DNA of 64,000 nt from Nephrocerus scutellatus (Eukaryota; Arthropoda; Insecta; Diptera; Pipunculidae), in NCBI GenBank assembly GCA_947095585.1, contig OX352765.1:75313976-75377975 (forward strand). Reading direction: 5' to 3'. The notes under the pieces were generated by a model. That model saw nothing but the letters and a program-made list of their open reading frames with translations. It ran no database searches and had not been told where the DNA came from. Numbering within the stretch: the first letter of the stretch is position 1; each line of letters opens with the position of its first letter. Below, piece after piece: positions 24,701 through 35,500 of the stretch. A program made the translations under genes and the position numbers.

Positions 24701-27700
24701 GCCGATTTTTTTTTTGAATAAAACACATATAAAATTATGAAATGACCAAAATTTTTTTTTATTTGGTAGATAATTTTTTGGCATTTAACATTTAAACACA
24801 ATTTCTGGTATATGGCTACCACGACTATTTTTCACAAATGTCATTCTGGAGGTCCAATTTTCCAGCACTTTTTCAAGCATTTGAGGGCGTATGTCAGCAA
24901 TGACACGTTGAATATTGGTTTCCAAAGCGTCAATCGATTGAGGTTTATCCACATAAACCAATGACTTCACGTATCCCCACAAAAAGTAATCGAGTGGCGT
25001 CAAATCGCACGAACGCGGAGGCCAATTCACCGGACCATTTCTCGAAATAATGTTGTCGTTGAAAGTTTCTTTCAATAAGTCGATTGTTTCACGTGCTGTA
25101 TGGCAAGTGGCACCATCTTGTTGAAACCACATTTCATCCATATCCATATCTTCAAGATTTGACAACAAAAACTTATTTAACATGGTTCTGTATCGATTTC
25201 CATTCACGGTAACGCGTCGTCCTTCCTCATTTTTAAAGAAATATGGACCGATGATCCCACCAGCCCATAGACCGCACCAAACAGTACATTTATCAGGATG
25301 CATTGGTAATTCTTGAACGGCGTGTGGATTATCTTTGCTCCAAATGCGACAATTTTGTTTGTTGACGTATCCATTTAACAAAAAATGCGCCTCATCACTG
25401 AAGAGAATTTTACGGTAAAAAAATGGATCTTCGTTCAATTGATTTAACGACCAATCACTGAATTCACGGCGCAAACGATGGTCGTGTGGCTTTAATTCTT
25501 GCACCAATTGAATTTTGTATGGCACCAAACCCAAATCTTTACGTAAAATTTTCCATAAAGTCGATGGACAAAGTCCAATTTGCTGAGCACGACGACGAAT
25601 CGATAAATTGTCGTTTTCTTCGACACTGGCCTCAACGACAGCAATATTTTCTTCTGTACGAACTCTTCTCATTCTTGTCGGTGGCTTGGCATCCAAAAGA
25701 GTGAATGTAGACCGAAATTTGGTAATTACGTTCTTTATGGTGGTCTCTGACGGACGATTATGTGCACCATAAAATTCACGAAGTGCTCTATAAACATTTT
25801 TAATTGAACACTGATTTTGAAAATAAATTTCCACGATTTGAAAACGTTGTTCTGGAGTTAACCTATTCATAATGATTTGCAAAACAATACTGAGTAGAAA
25901 TGCCACTTTGAGCTGTCAAAACAACTGTCATAAAATAAAACGACATCTATCGGAAAAACAAACCTCCTAAAAAAACACCCTTTAGTTAAAATATAATTTC
26001 AGACAAACCAAACTCAATCGCACTAGTTTCGTTGAGTTTATTTGAAATAAATCTAATTTTAGTTAACTTAGGTTTGAAACCCATGAAAACAGTACGAGTA
26101 CGAGTATTTCATTCCTCCGCAATTGTTACCAGGCTCAATAACTTTTGTTTTGATTCGAATGTCAGAATATGGTTATTATGTATATCCGTATCCGATACAC
26201 TTATTTATGTCGTTTTTTTTCATTTTAGAAATATACAGAATACAAAATATACATTTATGTTTTCTTTTGTTTACATTTTTTTGTTGCATGTGTTGTTGTT
26301 GTGCTAGTATTAAGAGGGGTAAATCTCCCAAAATACCAAAAGCTGTTTTCGCACGGTAGATTGGTTTTTTAGGGGAAACGAACAACTTGACAGCTTAAAA
26401 ATCAATCCAAGGAAAAAGAAAGTTTTATGCCTTTTAAAGTCCTACAAAGAAGTTGTGAGTATATAATAGAAGGAATGCGACTTTTAGTTTTTATAGTTTA
26501 TATAAATCTCAAAAGTAGGTGAAACATTTTACATTTGACATAAATTGAAAACGAGTGTTATCAAGTCGTGGGATATACTATTCCTAATATTAATGTTAAT
26601 TTTTTTTCGTAAAACTCTGCCCCAGATTTGTTTTTGGATTTCAAGTTGTTCGTTTCCCCTTCAAAACGACTCTACCGTAGAGCTAAAACAGCTCTTGGTA
26701 TTTTGGGAGATTTACCCCTCTTAATACTAGCACAACAACAACACATGCAACAAAAAAATTTAAACAAAAGATTTTCGCCTTTCGTGTTCGATTTCCTTCT
26801 TAGAAAGTTCTGCGGTAGAGCGCGTTCTGGGGTAGAGTTTTTATGAAAAAAAATTTAACATTAAAGAAGAGAATTAATATGTTTGTAGATTTTTGCCGCA
26901 AAGTAGTAGATACTTATAAAAAACATCTTAATTATCTGTGAGGTGACAGCAGTTAACACAATAAGTTGATCGTACATAATGGAATACCATATCCATTTTG
27001 CAAACCATCAGACTATTTTCCATTATGATATTATTATTCCTATTTTTTGGATTGGGATTTTACTGTCGAATTATTACTAGCGTTTTTAAGAGGATATTGG
27101 CAGCATCTCTGCACATACCATAAAGGGAATTTAATAATTTTGACTGATATCAATGACGACCTATTTAAGTCTTTAATTGTTACCACGCTTTGTAGCGCCT
27201 TAGTAATTTATCGCATTAAACGCTTTAAATACACAAACACATTCACACACAATTTGAATGTTCAAATTTTATACATGCAGTTTTTGGTTTGCTTTTGACC
27301 TTGATAGTATAAGCGAGTAACTCCCGCCACAAATGCAAAAACTATTTACTTAATTATTAATAGCTTAAATTTTAATATCTTATTTTTTTATTTAATTTTT
27401 TCTCATAACTAATATGCTATCTTACGGTTTACATATAACAAAGTGCACTGATTTCGTTATTTTCAAATGCTTTTGCGTCTCTTCTACATTTGTAGGTTCT
27501 CGACGACCAAGTTTAGCATCTGTTCACAGTACAAGTTCATCAGTTCGCAGTTACAGCATGATGCGTTTTGAGAAGGAAACACAGCAAAGAGAAATCCGCC
27601 AGGAGATGAAATTACGCTTAGCCCGCTTGCAACACCAGCAACACATGAGCCAAAATAAGCCGCAAATTGTTATCGGAGACGCTTTAATCCATCACGGTGC

Positions 27701-27971
27701 TATCGCTAGAGTATGTGTGCCAACTCCGAGCCCATTGACGCCAAATTCCATGGACGAACTATTACCTTCAGTTGATGAAACCCAAGAGGTGCGTCAAAAA
27801 AAAAGCGCGCAAATTACTCGTTTTATTTACATACAAAATTGATTTTGATTTCAGTTTCCAATTAAACCGGAACTAGCTTCAACATCAAATGCCGCAGCTG
27901 CTGCTGAAGCCGTTTCCGCTGCTGCTGCCTCTTACAATGGTCCATGCAGTTCCTCGACTGAGGCGTTATAA
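15717..27971 (+). CDS. EB-module single-pass membrane protein, 3' part of gene (six exons)
   Basis: Exons 15717-15863, 15932-16093, 17162-17338, 17507-17668, 27496-27788 and 27855-27971 have AG/GT borders and join in one frame. The first two encode a cysteine-rich extracellular region of EB-module type (GAPCNDLKCEP, LCGCDKNYPV, GEQCFYDETCMYN, ALCQCANGFH). Exon three encodes a membrane segment, LLGVSTGIAVLAGLICMVLH, followed by basic KTKYPRHR, so the rest is probably cytoplasmic: a Ser/Arg-rich stretch (SGRPSSRSSLRSSGSIGS), a helical EKETQQREIRQEMKLRLARL, and a tail ending SSSTEAL. The signal-peptide exon lies upstream and was not identified. I do not recognise the gene by name; a receptor or adhesion role would be a guess. 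Confidence 0.8.
17507..18111 (+). CDS. Possible alternative 3' exon of the EB-module gene
   Basis: If the donor at 17669 (CAG|GTGCGG) is not used, the frame from exon 17507 stays open for another 147 codons to a TGA at 18109-18111. The added part looks like real coding sequence rather than noise: Gly-rich NNRSGGYGGGSSCSGAG, acidic DDDDDPFCDS, then LNHQRQLLNLELSPARNHNK and RTMLGMYGIDNRSDDDDLNS. A GTAAAC donor candidate lies at 18053, but its phase does not fit the exon at 27496, so it would need an unseen exon. The last residues (KQNKKKIYQKKNL) are A-rich and probably non-conserved. Transcript data would decide. Confidence 0.45.
18112..19365. other. Intron sequence, nothing coding
   Basis: Start of the ~9.8 kb intron. 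One short inverted repeat is seen: TTTGTATCCTCCGTATTCT at 18635-18653 against AGAATACGGAGACAAA at 18682-18697. A pyrimidine-rich stretch lies at 18115-18200. No other structure is recognised. Confidence 0.45.
19366..19685. repeat. Inverted-repeat element with AACCCAACCC arms (family A)
   Basis: The outer arms are GTTGGGTTGGGTTGAAATTT at about 19387 and AATTTCAACCCAACCCAACC at about 19650, both next to TTTCCATGAAA / TTCATGAAA-type ends. The interior contains GGTATTTTCGTTGAGTTCAA and AACCCAGGTAGAACC. The element at 31790-32045 shares this interior. It is non-coding and MITE-like. Confidence 0.65.
20144..20324. repeat. MITE-like element, family C, copy 1
   Basis: It is bounded by CACACGACCATAGACGAAAG and TTTTTTTTGGTCGTGTG, so the terminal inverted repeat is about ACACGACCA. 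Inside are TATAACCTACCCTCGAAAGT and AGGCATTATCCACACTTAG. A full-length relative is at 30875-31064, and partial ones are at 39077-39167, 39682-39730 and 56100-56285. Confidence 0.7.
20325..22386. other. AT-rich intron sequence
   Basis: Very AT-rich intron sequence with homopolymer and short AT runs. The open frames here (for example near 20933-21277) are composed of Phe, Leu, Ile, Tyr and Asn and have no motif, as expected from composition alone. Nothing else is recognised. Confidence 0.5.
22387..22679 (-). repeat. MITE, family M, copy 1
   Basis: A 293 bp non-coding element with terminal inverted repeats TTGCTATATTGCTTTCAAC and its complement at the other end. The interior includes TATCCATATATAATTTTTAA-type and TTAACCAAAAATTT words. 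It is inverted relative to the copies at 53931-54220 and 60347-60629. Its outermost 15 bp, TTGCTATATTGCTTT, are shared with a different element at 38698-38887. Confidence 0.85.
22680..23655. other. Intron sequence, no gene recognised
   Basis: At 22845-22900 the words CATCATCATATTTGGATCTT and CAGCTTGGCATCCCTA match 31527-31630 (CATCATCATATTTGAATCTT, CAGCTTGGCACCCCTA), so a diverged dispersed repeat is present. No coding content is seen. Confidence 0.45.
23660..23985 (+). pseudogene. Non-LTR reverse transcriptase C-terminus with poly-A tail
   Basis: The frame reads NAHQFTLKPIFRRTVKFRDS, SFSRTTRMWNALPSSVFPHH and YDPQTFKTQAHRHLLSS, the typical last part of a LINE ORF2 after the reverse transcriptase (FxxSFFxRTxRxWNxLP). 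It ends at a stop immediately before a 15-base A run at 23969-23983, as expected of a 5'-truncated retroposed LINE copy inserted in the + direction into the intron. Confidence 0.75.
24051..24152. repeat. Short fold-back element
   Basis: The arms TTTGCGTAAAACTTTTAGAT ... TTTTTAGTCG (24051-24088) and CGACTAAAAACTTATGGATC ... ATACGCAAAA (about 24114-24152) are imperfect inverted repeats around a ~25 bp loop. It sits right beside the HARBI1 fragment, so it may be one terminal part of that family, but this is not established. Confidence 0.55.
24168..24530 (-). pseudogene. HARBI1-like (PIF/Harbinger) transposase N-terminal fragment
   Basis: The 120-residue frame holds IEARQMWHTVRRPNRTYKQS, NHYDEVNFRNCFRLHKDAFW and QLYCIVRNIIDGDPRRC, which resembles the N-terminal region of Harbinger transposase-derived nucleases (the F-R-x-S/H-K-x-x-F-x-x-L segment before the DDE domain). 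The DDE domain does not follow; the frame ends in low-complexity FHFCEYII. It is a dead fragment in the intron. Confidence 0.6.
24679..25983 (-). mobile_element. Apparently intact DD41D (rosa-type) mariner element
   Basis: A 1305 bp element flanked by TA on each side (24677-24678 and 25984-25985). The terminal inverted repeats match at 19 of 20 positions: GGGTGTTTTTTTAAGAGGTT at 24681 and, inverted, GGGTGTTTTTTTAGGAGGTT at the right end. The interior has a single uninterrupted transposase gene on the minus strand. It lies in the large intron of the EB-module gene, antisense to it. Ends, TA target and open frame together suggest recent transposition. Confidence 0.88.
24785..25870 (-). CDS. Mariner transposase, DD41D type, 361 aa
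   Basis: The transposase should bind the element's ends and cut and paste it at TA sites. The start chosen is the ATG at 25870 (MNRLTPEQRFQIVEIYFQNQ); an open frame extends 12 codons upstream only through a GTG. Residues 1-110 contain two helix-turn-helix regions (the second around IRRRAQQIGLCPSTLWKIL). The catalytic domain shows ILFSDEAHF, then WFQQDGATCHTA, then RSCDLTPLDYFLWG. Counting from Asp of QQDG to Asp of PLDY gives 41 residues between, so DD41D, the signature of the rosa group first described from Ceratitis. No stop or frameshift is seen. The product may be active. Confidence 0.9.
   Translation of the reverse strand: MNRLTPEQRFQIVEIYFQNQCSIKNVYRALREFYGAHNRPSETTIKNVITKFRSTFTLLDAKPPTRMRRVRTEENIAVVEASVEENDNLSIRRRAQQIGLCPSTLWKILRKDLGLVPYKIQLVQELKPHDHRLRREFSDWSLNQLNEDPFFYRKILFSDEAHFLLNGYVNKQNCRIWSKDNPHAVQELPMHPDKCTVWCGLWAGGIIGPYFFKNEEGRRVTVNGNRYRTMLNKFLLSNLEDMDMDEMWFQQDGATCHTARETIDLLKETFNDNIISRNGPVNWPPRSCDLTPLDYFLWGYVKSLVYVDKPQSIDALETNIQRVIADIRPQMLEKVLENWTSRMTFVKNSRGSHIPEIVFKC
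26262..26395. repeat. Family P element, copy 2 (partial)
   Basis: It carries TTTTTGTTGCATGTGTTGTT, GAGGGGTAAATCTCCCAAAA and GGGGAAACGAACAACTTGAC in the same order as copy 1. The terminal AAACTCTGCCCC repeats are missing, so the ends are lost. Confidence 0.65.
26609..26843. repeat. Family P element, copy 3, inverted to copy 2
   Basis: The ends are GTAAAACTCTGCCCCAG and CTGGGGTAGAGTTTTTAT. The interior is the reverse complement of copy 1, including TTTTGGGAGATTTACCCCTC and TGTTCGTTTCCCCTTCAAAA. Copies 2 and 3 form a head-to-head pair about 210 bp apart inside the intron, which could fold back on itself. Confidence 0.7.
26844..27495. other. End of the large intron
   Basis: AT-rich, no gene. 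The intron ends with a pyrimidine-rich stretch and TTGTAG just before the exon at 27496. Confidence 0.5.
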
Positions 27972-28126
27972 GTATCATGGTATTAAAATTAATAACAATA
28001 GAAATATCAATACGAAACTTAACATTGTAAGATTATCAAACAAAACACCGCAAGTAATTTATTATATAACGTTTATACAAAGTAAATTCTCGTGCATACT
28101 GTCTGTAGTGGGGTTTTATACGAATT

Positions 28127-28142
28127 AATAAAAAAGAATAAA
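28127..28142 (+). promoter_or_regulatory. Poly(A) signals of the EB-module gene
   Basis: Two AATAAA hexamers at 28127-28132 and 28137-28142 lie about 155-170 bp after the stop codon at 27969-27971, in the right place for the 3' end of the long transcript. Confidence 0.55.
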
Positions 28143-30874
28143 TTTAGGTTAGGTAAGTATACCCAGTCCAATTTGTCCAAGCAAACATTCTGTTTTTTGG
28201 TTGATTAATATACGAATTAATACGAAAGCAAATCGAATCAAAGTAGTGTCCTAGTATTTAAAAAAAATAATTTAGTATTCGATTTGACATATCAAAATGC
28301 CATCATGTAGGAGAACAAATCCCGTTCTTTACAACATTTTTATGTATATAAGATTTCTCTTGTCCTAATGGCAGTTTCGAAAATGGAAGCATAATAACGA
28401 TGACTAGTTCCGGCAGACAGCAATACATTGTTACATATTGCATATTGAATAGTTTTAACATAAAAACTTTAGGAAAACCCACAAATATATTTGATAAATA
28501 ATTTGTTATTTAAGGAATGATAGTGGTCAACGGTATGGAACGAAAACCCAACCCGTATAGCAATATTACAACTGGCAACTGTCATTTTTATAATTTCTGA
28601 ATCCTCCTTAGATATTCTACTTTAAAAATAATAATCAAAGAAACCAATTTTTGTTTTCATTCAAAATTTATTTTAACAAAAATCATAAAAAAAGATAATG
28701 AAAGAGTAATAAAAGCAGCGTACAAGCATATAAAGAGAGCAAAAATAGTCTTCTTTAGAATACTGGCAATGAAATGCACTAATCACATTGCTAAAAATTT
28801 TAGCACTTGCATAATGCAGTTTTAAAATGACTCAGTTATTAAATAATGGGTGTATTCAGTTCCATGAGACCATAATAAACCAAGTTAGAGCTTGTTGAAG
28901 ATAACGTATATTTATTGTTTTTATAAAAAACAAATATTAATAAAAATACGTTATCTCTAACAAGCTCTTTGAATGAAAATACATTTTTTAATTTGGCAGA
29001 TAATCTAAGACTCAAACCAAACTTAATATGTAGGTTGTGATCCCAAGAAAAATTAAATAAATCCAAACCATGGAGAATTCTGCAGGAACATTTTAAAATA
29101 TATGAAAGTACTGAATACATCCAATATTTTCCCCACTTCTTTCTGGGTTTTTCCAAATTCCTGATTCATGTAAATTTTTATAATTTGTATGACCCAGCCA
29201 TAATAATATTGTGTTGTCCGAAAGAACGCGTACTAAATTGATTTTTTTGTCGTTATTTTGGCAAAGATTTGTTTTTTTTTTGATATTTTGTAACCTGAAA
29301 GAAATCGACATTATATAGTCAAAGAATTTAACAGAAAACCGAAAAGTCAAACATCATTATTGGATTGCGCGTTGCTATATGCTACCAGTCTAACAGATCC
29401 TTAAATGCAGCCGTGCATTTACAATTTTCCTGTGATCGATTTCTATGTCAGCCTGTAAGACCGATCATAAGCTCGTCTTTGGAAACTACAATGGACAAGA
29501 ATTGTGTCTAATTGGTGGTAAAATTTTTACGAAATGACACGTCTTTGTTAACTCTTTTAAATAATTTGACTTAAATACCTACAAATGTGTATTCAAACCA
29601 ATGCCTCCTTTTTACAGTTCCCCCCTTCGACAATACAAAGTTTTTTGCCAGTTCTAACAAACATATTAATACTCCACATATTTCCCTTGCCAAAAAAACT
29701 AATTATTGTTAAAATAAAAATTGTTATAAGAAAATTTGCCTAGAAAAATTGCATATCTCTAAGCTAATCCTGTTGTTTGGTATTTTTGTTTAGTTGTTTA
29801 GTTCAATAGACACAATTGTATATTTAAATGTTACATTATATTGTTATAGCTGTGTTGGCTGGTTCTGCTTAACTAAACTATGCTGTACTCTCAAACCTAA
29901 TGCATTATTATAAATAACTTATTTAAAAATCCAGGAAAAGGTAGTCAAAATTAAAACAATTTATAGTCGTGACTCAGCAACCCTTTACTTTAAGTAATAT
30001 GACTGATAGAAAACCAAAACATTAAATTAAAAAAAAATTAACACTACAAAGTTACGATAAAAGACAAATAAATTATGTATTATAAAACGAAACAATAAAT
30101 ACAGTATAAGTAAAAGATATAATGGGGTATTACTCTTGTAAGCTTTGTATGTCCATGTAATTGTAAATGTATTTAACGGACAAACGATAAAATGCATAAA
30201 TGAAGAATTTATATATAAAATGATTTTTATACATATATGTAAATGCATTATACTTCATTATCACTAAATCACAGTCGAACAATTATAATACGCCATTACT
30301 GTAACAAACACTTATACATCACGAACCTATAATTATCATTTCTCTAATATTTCTACGTACCGGTTTTAATTTCGAGCCGATCTCTTCCAGTTTTGAATCC
30401 CTAAGCCTAAATAAAAAACAAATAATAATAATATATTCGGCGTTCCGGTCCAAGGCCTAGCTTCTCGCAACCATTTGTGTTGTTGTTGTATCCGAACGGC
30501 GAATTAAGAAGCTTTCCGTTACAAGTTATTACTCTCTGATGTTTGTTTGACATTCGCGAGAGGTGGGACCGTGAAAAATACTTTTAGTGTTTTCTGGAAT
30601 TCGTAGTACGAACCCCAGCTCAGAAATCCATACATACCATTGAGCCTGGAGCATAGGGGTTATATTTATATTTGTGAAATTGTTGTTTTTACTACGGTTT
30701 AAAACAGTGTTGAAATTACTCAAAGAAAAACTAAAAAATAAGGTAGCCCAAAAGCAAGTGTTTTCAACGCTTCAAGCAATTTGAAGCACAAAACAGCAAA
30801 ACAAAATTTCCGTTGTGCTGGATGTGGGATGTTATCAGTAAAGAAAGTCTGATTTCAAAAATTGTTTCGCTTAA
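28143..30874. other. Intergenic, AT-rich, one fold-back hairpin
   Basis: No gene is recognised. A hairpin-forming inverted repeat lies at 28888-28967: GAGCTTGTTGAAGATAACGT against ACGTTATCTCTAACAAGCTC with an AT-rich centre. Short frames on both strands have only AT-rich composition and no motif. Confidence 0.5.
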
Positions 30875-31064
30875 AACACGACCATAGACGAAAAGGAATG
30901 GTTCCTACGCTATAACCTACCCTCGAAAGTAGGCATTATCCACACGAGTGTGTTAACATAGACAACACTTTTGTTATTTACAGCAGTCTCAGCGAACAGA
31001 CATTCCCACAGTAGTTTTTCATTGCGCATGAGCCCTTAAGCAGAGAAATTGTTTTAGTCGTGTT
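30875..31064. repeat. Family C element, copy 2, with downstream shared block
   Basis: It begins ACACGACCATAGACG and ends TTTTAGTCGTGTT. It keeps TATAACCTACCCTCGAAAGT, AGGCATTATCCACAC and GTGTGTTAACATAGA. The next ~110 bp (to about 31175, CTTATCGTGCCGTTAGATT ... GTTATGTAATATACTA) are also shared with 39165-39250, so a larger composite repeat exists. Confidence 0.7.
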
Positions 31065-31789
31065 AAAAAATAGCGTATTACACGCTGAAAAGTTCTTATC
31101 GTGCCGTTAGATTACCGAATTCGGCTACCACCTCTAATTCGCACGATAACGTCCACTTTCCTCGCTCGTTATGTAATATACTATAATTTGAAGTAAGTAA
31201 GTACCGTTCTACAGAGTTCTATGAGTCAACAGTTAAGAATTTAACGGAATTAAAAACGCTTAATTCAGCGTCAGCGCTCGAGAAGTACTCAAATCACATA
31301 ACTTTAAAAGCAAACATCGTGTATGTATCGTATTTGTTTCGATATAAAAGTCTTTGACTGGACTTTCATTAAACATTGCAAATTAAATAGTAAACATTCC
31401 CTAGACAATAAAAAAATATTTATGTATCAGTAACTTTGAATTATATTTCAATAATATCATATTAAATTATTTCAATGCATTTATAAAGCATATTTTAAAC
31501 CAATTAACTTTAAACTTTCAACAATCATCATCATATTTGAATCTTTAACCGGTATCCGGTCCTGACGTCCCGCAAAATTTTTTCCACCGATACCGATTTC
31601 AAGACGATGACTGGCAGCTTGGCACCCCTAAACTAACCGATAGCAAAAATTTTTAGAAATATTTTAGAACATATGTAATCGTTCTTGTTGCGTCTGCATT
31701 TTAAGGTAATATGTGTTCTAAATAATGAGTGTGGTAGTTGAATAAATCTTGTTCCGCTCATAATTTCGATGGTCACAGGGCTGAGTTGA

Positions 31790-32045
31790 ATTTTCGGTAA
31801 ACTCAGTTTGAACTCAACGAAAATACCTGGGTTAAGTAGAGTTGAAATTTAAATGGCGATTATTATTTTGTAAGTAGTCGTCGGATTTGCATTTTAAAAT
31901 AAATTTCAAAAATTAAAATCATCACAGTATTATACGTTCTAACCCAGGTATTTTCGTTGAGTTCAAACAGAATTCAACGAAAACTAAACTCAACCCTGTT
32001 TCCATGGCTGCAACTAATTTCAACCTAGGGGTAACTCCCGTAGAA
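31790..32045. repeat. Family A inverted-repeat element, copy 2
   Basis: AACTCAACGAAAATACCTGG at 31811 and CCAGGTATTTTCGTTGAGTT at about 31945 form an inverted repeat, and further AACCTAGG and TTTCCATGG-type words match 19366-19685. The element is non-coding. Confidence 0.65.
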
Positions 32046-32448
32046 ACGCGATAGTAGTAAATGATTCACTGTCGTCACAAACACACACACATAGACAACA
32101 CAAACAATAAACTGTATATCAACAAATAAATGTCTCAATTAATTAAAACAAAAAGATTTATTGCAACGTCAGTTGTTAATACAGCGGCAACTATTTGTCT
32201 ACTAGTGCTAAAGTAACTACAAATATACGATACCTGGTTCATTTAGTGTACTCAAACAAACTGTAAATGTATTGTAGTGTGGCATTTAAAAAACAACTAC
32301 ACCATCGATAGATAGAAGCAATTATATAGTTTATATCAATAAATTGTTAGTGAAATAATTATGGTTTTGAATTTCAATAAATTAAAATTATTCTTTTATG
32401 TATTGTAAAAACTCATCGCACACTACTAAAGAAAAAATTTGAAGTATA

Positions 32449-32454
32449 TTTATT
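32449..32454 (-). promoter_or_regulatory. Poly(A) signal of the Hsc70 gene
   Basis: AATAAA on the minus strand about 93 bp after the Hsc70 stop codon. Confidence 0.5.
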
Positions 32455-32546
32455 ATTACTAGAAATTATTGTGTATTATTATCAGAATTACATTTACATA
32501 TATATACAAATTGTTAATAAAAGATTGCAAAAAATTGTTGCTCCAC

Positions 32547-35500
32547 CTAATCCACTTCCTCAATGGTAGGCCCAGAGGAACCACCGGCAACGCCAGTCTG
32601 TTGTGGCGAAGGACCACTGCCCTGATAGAGACGCGTCATAATGGGATTACAAATTTGCTCCAGCTCTTTTTGTTTGAACTCAAATTCTTCCTTGTCTGCT
32701 TGTTGATTGCCATCAAGCCAGGTAATTATCTCATTGCATTTTTGAAGTATTATCTGCTGGTCACTCTCCGAGATTTTCGCCTTAATATTGGGATCGTTTA
32801 GGGTCGACTTCATTTGGAAGCAATATGACTCGAGGGCATTTTTTGCGTTGATGCGTTCACGTTGTTTTTCATCGTCGTTGCGATATGTTTCGGCTTCGTT
32901 CACCATCCGCTCAATGTCCTCTTTGGTGAGACGTCCTTTGTCATTGGTGATTGTAATTTTGTTCTCTCTGCCGGTGGATTTTTCGATGGCAGTAACATTT
33001 AAAATGCCATTGGCATCAATATCAAAGGTAACTTCAATTTGTGGAACACCGCGTGGTGCTGGTGGAATTCCAGTCAGTTCGAATTTACCCAAAATGTTGT
33101 TGTCTTTCGTCATGGCACGTTCGCCCTCAAACACTTGAATGAGTACTCCCGGCTGACTGTCCGAATAGGTGGTAAATACTTGGGTTTGTTTTGTCGGTAT
33201 GGTTGTGTTGCGCTTAATAAGAACTGTCATTACACCACCAGCAGTTTCGATGCCCAACGACAACGGAGTTACATCGAGTAGAAGGAGGTCCTGTACTGCC
33301 TCTGACTTGTCACCATGCAAAATAGCTGCCTGCACTGCTGCTCCGTAAGCGACGGCTTCATCTGGATTGATCGATTTGTTTAACTCTTTGCCATTGAAAA
33401 GATCCTGCAACAATTTCTGCACCTTGGGAATGCGCGTCGATCCACCAACAAGGACAATGTCATTCATCTGGCCTTTATCCATTTTGGCATCGCGCAATGC
33501 CTTTTCCACCGGTTCCATAGTCCCGCGAAACAGATCCCCGTTAAGCTCTTCGAAGCGAGCACGCGTAATTGAGGTGTAAAAGTCGATGCCCTCAAAGAGT
33601 GAATCAATTTCGATACTAGCCTGCGACGATGCCGATAATGTGCGCTTAGCTCTCTCGCACGCAGTTCGCAGACGACGTAAAGCTCGCTTATTCGAGGACA
33701 GATCCTTTTTGTATTTTCGCTTAAATTCCTGAACAAAATGGTTAACCATGCGATTGTCGAAATCTTCTCCACCTAGATGTGTATCGCCTGCAGTGGACTT
33801 CACCTCAAAGATGCCGTCTTCGATTGTTAAGATGCTAACATCAAATGTACCACCACCCAGATCAAAGATTAGTACATTGCGTTCACTGATGCCCTTTTTG
33901 TCTAGGCCATATGCAATAGCAGCAGCTGTTGGCTCGTTTATAATGCGCAGCACATTCAGCCCAGCAATAACGCCAGCATCCTTGGTCGCCTGTCGCTGCG
34001 AATCGTTAAAGTATGCCGGAACGGTGACAACAACGTCGTTGACCTTCTCACCAAGAAATGCTTCGGCAGTTTCCTTCATTTTTGTCAAAACCATAGATGA
34101 TACCTCTTCGGGGAAGAAGGATTTTTTCTCACCTTTGTATTCAATACGAATCTTTGGCTTGCCACCATCGTTGATCACTTCGAAAGGCCAGTGCTTCATG
34201 TCACTTTGGACAGTAGCATCGTCAAACCTCCGCCCAATCAAACGTTTCGCATCTAAACGAGTAAATAAAATGAAAGCATAAAGAGATGTTATTATGTGAT
34301 GCATATGGCTAGCTAAAAAAAACTATAATTAAGAGAACATTTTGTAATTATTATAGGGATCTGCTGATCATGCGGCCTGTTCAAATAATAGGATTAATGA
34401 CACTCCTGGGGTCGAATTACCACATACGTGACTGTATAATAGATGACTGAATAATGTTTATTTGGTGTGATCGCTTACGTAAACGAAGGACGAGTATGGA
34501 TTTCATTTACTCGTTTACTGATGTCGTGATTCGACCCCTGAACATTATTGCAAGCCCGATGGGCGAAGCTTATTTCCAGAGGACATGAACATTTTTCAGC
34601 GAACGTGTGTACTTTTGTACGTTTATACGTTTGTTTGTCGTGTCGTATATCCCGAGTTCTACAGCCAAAATTCAATGGGACTTATTTAAAAACAATTGGT
34701 TAGCGCTCGGCTTGCGATGGCGTAATTTTTTCATTCATAGGGGTTACTACCCCTGAGAAAACTGAAAAAAATACCCAATCTACGCATCGCTATTGATTTT
34801 TTTAAGCCTAAACGTTTGCAAAGTAAAATGTGTTTTTTTCAGCCTATTTCAGAAATCGCTTTTGACTGAATGACCTATCTATCGCTTATGAATTAAAGAC
34901 CTACATTAAACATTTCATACTATTAGGCTTTTAAGATAAATTAGTCTTTAGACTGAATTACAACAAAATATACATACACGGATGTGTGTAGTCACTCGCA
35001 TAGCAGAATACATTAGCTCGTGTGTCTATAGTAGTGGACAGTTTTTGGTAGGAATTCGTATATCTCGGTTTCTACCAGTCAGAATTTGACGGGACTAGTT
35101 TGAAAACAATTGCGACGCGTGTGGCGCGTGTAAAAAAATAAAAAAAGTTTAAAAAAAAATTTTAAAAAATTTAATTAAAAAAATTTCCCAAAAAAATAAA
35201 AAATAAAATTTTTTCTCAAAAAAAAATTCCCCAAAATAATTGTTACTAGTTTTGTGAATTACATGGTTACTATTTTGCTTTTAATAGAATTCAGTGTTTA
35301 GAACGAATTACAAATATCCATATGGCGAGCTGAGTAGCTCGATTTACTATCTTAGCCTTGTATCACAAAAGCGCTAGCCTTATTTTGCTTAACACAATAC
35401 TGATTACTGAATTCTCACTGGGTAGCGCACGAAACACTATATCGTTGAAGTGCAGATTATCAGAATGCACAGCTCTCACAACTGCAAGCAACACAAAGAA

